Assembly (NCBI RefSeq): GCF_000218685.1
Contig: NW_006763300.1
Location: forward strand, 1,209,447-1,273,446
Direction: 5' to 3'
DNA length: 64,000 bases
Source: Serpula lacrymans var. lacrymans S7.9
Taxonomy: Eukaryota; Basidiomycota; Agaricomycetes; Boletales; Serpulaceae
How positions within the stretch are numbered: position 1 is the first letter of the stretch; each line of letters starts with the position of its first letter. This document shows positions 58,870 through 64,000 of the stretch, one piece after another. Position numbers and translations under genes: made by a program. The notes under the pieces were generated by a model that saw only the letters and a program-made list of their open reading frames with translations, did no database searches and was not told the DNA's origin.

Positions 58870-59200
58870 TCAATGTCCGCGTTCGTAAGTTTTCGATCAT
58901 TGAAACTGCAACCAACCCAATCCACTTTATAGCCTTCTTATATTCCTCGAAGTTCGAAGCCTCATAACTCCTCAGGCTTACGCTCTTTCGACACTCGCAA
59001 GGGGAAAAAAACTCCCATCAAGCACGATGTACCACTAGTCATTGGCATACGGTGGAACAACTGACGACGTGCGTGAATGAGAAGTGCATAATGCGATCCA
59101 ACGACTGCACAACAAGAGTGTGGCCTGATATGCTCTTCGAGAACGTGATGCCAGTGGGTCTTTCAGTGATACGTGCCATAGATGCTGCCCGGAAAACATT
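58870..59200. repeat. duplicated segment C, copy 1
   Basis: The segment matches 62340-62680 in the same orientation. Shared anchors are ccaacccaatccacttta, aactcccatcaagcacgatg, ccaacgactgcac-like sequence, cttcgagaacgtgatgccag and agtgatacgtgccata. It has no clear coding role; minus-strand frames in both copies are broken at different places. Confidence 0.85.
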
Positions 59201-59415
59201 GAGAGTAAGGTTTGCATTGCCGACCCCGTAAGAAAGTCCTCGTGGGGTCCAAAATCACGAAGATCGCGCGGTTGTAATGGTTTTGTACTGATTTCCTCGT
59301 AACAGCGAAGGACGGCGCGTGGATCAGCAAAGAGATACGATCCTTTGAAGTCACCTGCAGTGATATGTTATATGATGGAAAGAGATGGGATTTGGACTTG
59401 GATACAAACAGCCTC

Positions 59416-60490
59416 CTAAATAAACAACGAGCTTTCCTTCGGCAATAAGCGCCCAATATGCGATTTCTTCTGAGGTCTGAGGACTTGCGATACTCGGTCA
59501 TCGGTATGACTGGGACACTTCCCATACAAGAGCCAGACGCGATATATGACGCGCTGAAGGCGCCAGTATTCGACGAACGAGAGCTTACTGGTCCGCGATG
59601 TTCGATCCTTGTGCCTGTTATGCATGCCACACAAGACACGGTCAATCCAAATCTTACAAAGAGGCACGCCCAAACTGTACCTCCAACTGAGCAGATCTTC
59701 CAAAGCCTTCACAACTTGCGCATTAGCACTGAGCAAGCGCTGCTCTTCGCGAGTGATGTCCTTGTCCATAACGTCGTTCTCAGTCGGGAGCTCTTCTACC
59801 TTGCGTTGTTTGAGGTTGGAAGCCTGGCATCTAGCTAGTCTGAGAGCTTGCTGCAAGGCGGGTCCAACCTCCATGTAAGGGCCGGTAGAGTGAGACGGGG
59901 CTTGATGGACGTTATCATCTGAGCGGTTCATCTTGCTGGTAGAGTTGAAAGGCACCTGGCAAATTGCACGAGGCTTGGACAAAGTTGGACCCACAGGCAG
60001 CAAAACAGCCACTCAATTCAACGAAGCCTCCGAGTCGGCGACTCCTATGTAACACTCGATAAAGTACCGTCGAAGCCTTGTGGATGCATGGGGAACAAAA
60101 ATGCAAGACCAACGTTAGCCATGTTCTGTGGGTGACAAGGCATAATACGCATAATACATCGACAGATAATAGACATGACATGCCAGTGTCACGGTATGGC
60201 TCAACGCGACGTATCAGAAGGTAGCTCTCCTTCATCCGAATCACCCTCTCTGTCCGACAAGGGCCCAAGTGAACGCATGGCGAACAAAGGCGTGTCTGGA
60301 GGCGTACGATCGTATGGTCCACCCTCAAAATCGGGATCAAGGGATCCACGCTCGGCCTGGCTTTCGTCAGCCAAACTCCAAAGCAAGTGACGAAGGAGGA
60401 ACAAAAGCGACTCTTCGAGATCATCGAGTCTCTGTTGTCAGATGGTGAGACGGTTGCTAGTGGTCATTTTCTGGAGCACTTGAGCATTCT
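59416..60490 (-). pseudogene. remnants of a coiled-coil/acidic protein gene
   Basis: Two minus-strand pieces look protein-coding. Piece X (59931 down to about 59725, from MNRSDDNVHQ) reads VGPALQQALRLARCQASNLK, then KDITREEQRLLSANAQVVKA and LEDLL, a coiled-coil-like stretch. Piece Y (about 60490 down to 60201) reads RENAQVLQKMTTSNRLT, a stop, then DDLEESLLFLLRHLLWSLAD followed by an acidic tail ending ELPSDTSR*. In a normal protein Y would be expected after X, yet Y lies upstream. The frames cannot be joined without a stop or shift. I infer a rearranged, decayed gene of unknown family; a real small gene cannot be excluded. Confidence 0.35.
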
Positions 60491-60749
60491 CTCGGTCAGT
60501 CTTTATATTCACTCTCTCATGTTATATTCTTTCTCATGTATTTCATTCTCAGAACACCAGGTTTTCATGAGTGAAACGCTACATTTTCATTTTATTTCAG
60601 AAATAACCGTGCTCCCTACACAGGTACAGTCATTTCCGTCTACCTTAAAATTAAAAGACCACCTTCAACCCGCATCAATACAGGTCGTCATTTTGCCTCG
60701 AAACCAACCTCGAACGAAGCTATTATCATGTAGCTGTGACCAGATAAGG
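60491..60749. other. spacer between gene remnant and duplicated segment A'
   Basis: The spacer is A/T-rich with several splice-like GT and AG sites on the + strand but no continuous frame. Nothing is recognised. Confidence 0.35.
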
Positions 60750-61145
60750 TCATGATTCATGTTAAAGGGATGATATATGGCACGGTCATCATATCGTGGC
60801 CGGTGTGGACGATTGATATGCAGAAGGACTATCATAATATCCGCGTCAATTTACGATACCAGTGACTCGGGATATCGCCTTGAGGCCTAAAAAAAAGTCG
60901 CCAGGATTCGGGACGGCATCGTAGGTTTTCAAGTTTGCCTTGGTTTTTGTTCAATGATTGTGCGAACATTAATACTCTCTCTGCCAAAGTGTTCATATCA
61001 GGACTCATTAATTTCGGAAAGACGCACCGTCCACGCAGAATCACTGAGAAGACCCAGTACACGGCCGCCACTCGCAAGATCGCAGTTTCATTTCGACGTT
61101 TAGAAATGGTGTAGACGGAGAACTAAGCAAGCCTATTCGGATACC

Positions 61146-61152
61146 TATAAAA
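61146..61152 (+). promoter_or_regulatory. TATA box of cerato-platanin gene 4
   Basis: The sequence tataaaa lies 120 bp before the ATG in the same conserved context as copy 2. Confidence 0.7.
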
Positions 61153-61265
61153 CCTGACCTCTCCCCTTCCTAGTTTCCTAACATCCGTATCTTCTTTTGC
61201 ACCTCAACGTCTCTTACGCCTTTCTAAGCAAAACCTCCCGTGTTCTACCCAACCACACCTTCATC

Positions 61266-61703
61266 ATGATGTTCATGTCTGTTATCGCTACCCTCGTCGC
61301 CTTTGTCATCCCCGCACTCACTCAGGACACAGTCAGCGTCTCGTACGACACTGTCTACGATAATGGATTTACATCTCTCAGCACTGTAGCATGCTCTGGC
61401 GGCGTCTACGGCCTCGACACCAAAGGCTACACCACCTTCTCATCGCTCCCCGACTTCCCCTACATTGGTGGTGCGCCTAATATCACAGGCGGGGACTCCC
61501 CGTCTTGTGGTACTTGCTGGGAGTTAAACTACTCGGCTGGCAGCATCAATGAGACTATCTACGTGACCGCAGTGGACGCCGGACAGGATGGGTTCAATCT
61601 TTCATTGGAGGCGATGAACGCTTTGACCAACAATCTCGCGCAACAATTGGGCAGGATTAGTGCTACCGCGACTCAAGTCTCCAATTCCAGCTGTGGCTTC
61701 TAA
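61266..61703 (+). CDS. cerato-platanin family protein, copy 4
   Basis: This intronless gene encodes 145 residues, the paralogue of copy 2 within the duplicated segment. All four cysteines and the CGTCWELNY core are kept. Notable changes against copy 2 are: the conserved Trp of TGWDS is Gly (ITGGDS); CSDG became CSGG; and the signal-peptide end ALAQ became ALTQ. The open frame extends upstream to 61197 but the ATG at 61266 aligns with copy 2 and gives the signal peptide. The protein is probably still secreted; loss of the Trp may affect folding or ligand binding (inference). Confidence 0.95.
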   Translation: MMFMSVIATLVAFVIPALTQDTVSVSYDTVYDNGFTSLSTVACSGGVYGLDTKGYTTFSSLPDFPYIGGAPNITGGDSPSCGTCWELNYSAGSINETIYVTAVDAGQDGFNLSLEAMNALTNNLAQQLGRISATATQVSNSSCGF

Positions 61704-62339
61704 TTGGAGATGTGAAATGACGCGAGTAAGTTTGATCCCTCACTGAGATTTTGCAGTTTCTGACATTTGATTCGCAGGCCACGAACGTTCACGGTAATGA
61801 GCTTGGAAAAAATGTTGGACGTTCATTCATGGGACGTTCGTAGTTGATTTTTTGTGCACGCTTCTTTTGGGTATGGGTCGTAGGACCTTGATTTGTTCGC
61901 AATACATGCTGGTTCATGATCTATGGTGGCGCTTCTTGGCGTCTGTTTGGTGGCTAAAGCGCTAGTGTTGCGTCAATTCCACGAGGCATCTGAGAACACG
62001 TCGCAGAGTTTCTATAGACGCGAGTCTCGGTCAATATATTCAACGACGAGGTAGCGTCCTTCAAGGCACACTGGTAAGACCATCCTAACTTGAACCATAG
62101 TTCAAGGAAGCGCCATATTCATGCAGCCTGACCTGTCTCTTTCAATCCACTTCAGGTTTGTGACCAAATTTTCCGTCGTTCCTCTGTTTTGAGATCATGA
62201 GAACTGCAAGGATAAGTGGAGTGGAAGAGAGTCTTACATGTCGCCCATGTCGATGTGATCGAATGAATGTTTAGACTCAGCGAGCCTTGACATGCTTGAC
62301 ATCTGGGGTTAGGTTCTATCTTTTATGTTCGTGACCAAC

Positions 62340-62680
62340 ATATTCAAGTGAGTTTTCGGTCATTGACTGAGACTGCGACCAACCCAATCCACTTTAAAGC
62401 ATCCTCATATTCCCTAAAATCCATAGCCCTACAACTCTTCAGGCTTACACTCCTTCGAACCGCAAGGAACAAAAACTCCCATCAAGCACGATGTCATCCT
62501 ATGTGTTGTGCATCTGCGGTCGTTAGCTTGCGGTGAAGCAACGGCATGCGTGTGACGAACGAGAAGTGCAATGCGATGCAACGACTGCACACAAGAGTGT
62601 GACTTGACATGGTCTTCGAGAACGTGATGCCAGTAGGTCGTTCAGTGATACGTGCCATAAATGCTGTCAAGGCGGCGGAA
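62340..62680. repeat. duplicated segment C, copy 2
   Basis: This is the second copy of the 58870-59200 segment. It follows directly after segment A copy 2, whereas in the first copy about 1.25 kb with cerato-platanin copy 3 lies between them. Confidence 0.85.
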
Positions 62681-62979
62681 TCCACACCACTGTTCAACGC
62701 TCAACGTTCACCCTCTTTGGTTGCATGTCACGATCCCAGGTCGCCCCCGAGAATTGCATGGGTCTTTGAGAGATCCGTACGATCCGTACTGGTGCTCGTT
62801 CGACGATAGCTTGTCGAATGACTTGGATCCATGGACATGATGCTTGCTTTAGCTCATCCTTGGCTGCACTATAGTATCTGAATTCGAAGAACAGAACAAG
62901 GCAGACAGGACGCTGTGATCGCACCCACGATCTATTGGTTCTGCGCGATGTTTTCGACAACCTTAGTCGTACGACGGGC
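62681..62979. other. spacer before cerato-platanin copy 5
   Basis: No coding signal is recognised. The sequence leads into the TATA element of copy 5. Confidence 0.4.
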
Positions 62980-62989
62980 TATATAATAA
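62980..62989 (+). promoter_or_regulatory. TATA box of cerato-platanin gene 5
   Basis: The sequence tatataataa lies about 73 bp upstream of the ATG, closer than in the other copies. Confidence 0.6.
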
Positions 62990-63052
62990 CTGACACTGTT
63001 TTCCAGTAGTCTCCCCAAATCTCACTCATCTACATCCCCCACCGCCTCCACT

Positions 63053-63478
63053 ATGAAATATCTTTCCTTCCTAGCCACCCTCATCATCTTCACGACTCCT
63101 GCCCTCTCCCAATACAATGCCTATTTCAACCCGCTTAATACTGCTCCATACGATGATCCCGTCTTCCCCACTTCCACCGTCCGGTGCTCCCAGTACCTCG
63201 CAAATAAAGGCTACCGCACCTTCGCCGACATCCCCACCTTCCCCAACATTGGCGGCTTTGTCAACATGACCGATGCGACGTGTGGGACGTGTTGGAAGAT
63301 GACTAGGGTGGGAGGGAACGAGACGTTGGTGGTGGCGATGATTGATGGCATTGGTGAAGGTAGCCCTAATACTGTCACTTTTGATCTATCGCATAGTACG
63401 ATGGTGTCATTGGGAAGCTATGCTATTGATTTGGCCGTTAATGCGAAGCAGGTTAAACCCTCCTTCTGTGGTCTTTGA
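63053..63478 (+). CDS. divergent cerato-platanin family protein, copy 5
   Basis: This intronless gene encodes 141 residues with a signal peptide (MKYLSFLATLIIFTTPALS). The N-terminal strand is unlike the others (YNAYFNPLNTAPYDDP) and lacks the usual SVSYD start. The middle and end keep family features: VRCSQYLANKGYRTFADI, FPNIGGFVNM, CGTCWKM and a terminal KPSFCGL, with four cysteines. The DxGxxGFNxSLEAMN segment is replaced by IDGIGEGSPNTVTFDLSHST. It is probably an older, functionally distinct paralogue. Confidence 0.92.
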   Translation: MKYLSFLATLIIFTTPALSQYNAYFNPLNTAPYDDPVFPTSTVRCSQYLANKGYRTFADIPTFPNIGGFVNMTDATCGTCWKMTRVGGNETLVVAMIDGIGEGSPNTVTFDLSHSTMVSLGSYAIDLAVNAKQVKPSFCGL

Positions 63479-64000
63479 CGGCTCGCCAGTAGGGTGAGCA
63501 TCTCTTCGTAATTTCGCTGAAACGATGCGCTTACTAAACTTGTTCATGATCCTCGTGTACTCAGGAATGACAGGACCATCAAGAGTGTAACAAGAGCTTT
63601 TTGCAACCTTTTTCTTGACCTTTTTTGTACGATTTTCTAAATCTCACAAAGTGCTCATACCGCAACCGCCTGCTGAACAAGAAGTCAGACGTGAAGGATG
63701 TGTGGAATATGATATGGTGACTTTTTTGTGATGTTCTTTTCTTCCCATCGCTATTCGAACATCTTGTCTGAGCTCAACAAGGAACTTCAGTACTTCAGTC
63801 CTGGTATAGGGGTTCAACATGTTTATCCCAACTACGCAACCCGCAGCTGTCACAATGATTCACAGTATGACTGTCTGATCCTGATTCCGGTGAACAAAAA
63901 CGACAAGATGTGGGTACTCGTCGACAATGTCAACATGAACCTTCGATGCGCTAGGATTCCTTGCTCGACTTGCTAGAGTCTTCCGATCCTGTCACTTTTT
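63479..64000. other. trailing region
   Basis: This is 3' flank of copy 5. A + strand frame at 63728-63976 (82 codons, ending NLRCARIPCSTC*) has no recognised family and may be chance. Confidence 0.35.

Larger units (their letters stand above)
60750..62335. repeat. duplicated segment A, copy 2
   Basis: This is the second copy of the segment at 55556-57620, carrying cerato-platanin copy 4. It is shorter upstream of the TATA box and lacks a roughly 60-bp stretch in the 3' flank (near 61835, relative to 56975-57100 in copy 1). Confidence 0.85.

Noticed and set aside
60175..60390. + strand frame with Ser-rich translation (MAQRDVSEGS...)
   Set aside because: The antisense frame has the more protein-like acidic and hydrophobic composition, and the + frame ends without a usable donor site.
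1..64000. CRISPR arrays, insertion sequences or bacterial-type operons
   Set aside because: The DNA is eukaryotic, with spliceosomal introns throughout. No array with regular spacers and no transposase gene was found.

Overview
This window looks like chromosomal DNA from a filamentous basidiomycete, most likely an Agaricomycete. Genes are intron-rich with short introns (about 50-65 nt, GT..AG), spacing is compact, and both strands are used. The families also fit: cerato-platanins, a sesquiterpene synthase with an intron-split NSE motif, an OPT transporter, a CBM21 phosphatase-targeting subunit and a long fungal 2OG-Fe(II) dioxygenase. All models come from reading frames and splice signals by eye. 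For eight genes (Rab11, the histone H3 variant, terpene synthase, CBM21 protein, HMG protein, PL14 lyase, Mcp1 and rhamnose mutarotase) the exon lengths sum exactly to whole codons.

Layout. 0.3-2.9 kb (-): secreted FG-GAP/TIP (ITFG1-like) membrane protein. 3.8-4.3 kb (-): L-rhamnose mutarotase. 4.8-5.8 kb (+): Rab11-type GTPase with a 5-nt microexon. 6.5-7.6 kb (+): multi-pass membrane protein with TRIC-like features. 7.6-10.2 kb: spacer with a 78-bp minisatellite. 10.2-12.8 kb (+): CBM21 PP1 regulatory subunit. 13.4-15.4 kb (-): Pfs2-like WD40 polyadenylation factor, diverging from a divergent histone H3 variant (15.9-16.8 kb, +). 17.1-18.8 kb (-): PP2C phosphatase. 19.4-22.3 kb (-): cysteine-rich growth-factor-receptor-like membrane protein, head-to-head with REV1 (22.6-26.5 kb, +). 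26.7-27.5 kb (-): SAM methyltransferase. 28.5-31.5 kb (+): OPT transporter. 32.3-33.7 kb (+): secreted PL14 lyase. 33.7-37.4 kb: poorly resolved, possibly decayed. 37.5-38.7 kb (+): sesquiterpene synthase. 39.2-40.1 kb (-): single-pass membrane protein. 40.1-44.6 kb: gene desert with degenerate tandem repeats. 44.7-46.2 kb (+): HMG-box regulator. 46.5-47.3 kb (+): Mcp1-like protein. 47.7-51.7 kb (-): 2OG-Fe(II) dioxygenase ending in a SUMO-interaction-like motif.

The last 11 kb (53.2-63.5 kb) is a lineage-type expansion: five intronless cerato-platanin genes, all on the + strand. A large segment is duplicated. Block 55.6-57.6 kb matches 60.75-62.33 kb, and block 58.87-59.2 kb matches 62.34-62.68 kb. 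The first copy carries an extra cerato-platanin gene that the second lacks. The spacers also hold pieces of a decayed coiled-coil/acidic protein gene.

Most of the first 50 kb is ordinary housekeeping and secretory content. The parts that look evolutionarily active are the cerato-platanin array, the H3 variant, the terpene synthase with its surrounding gene debris, and the 40-44.6 kb desert.
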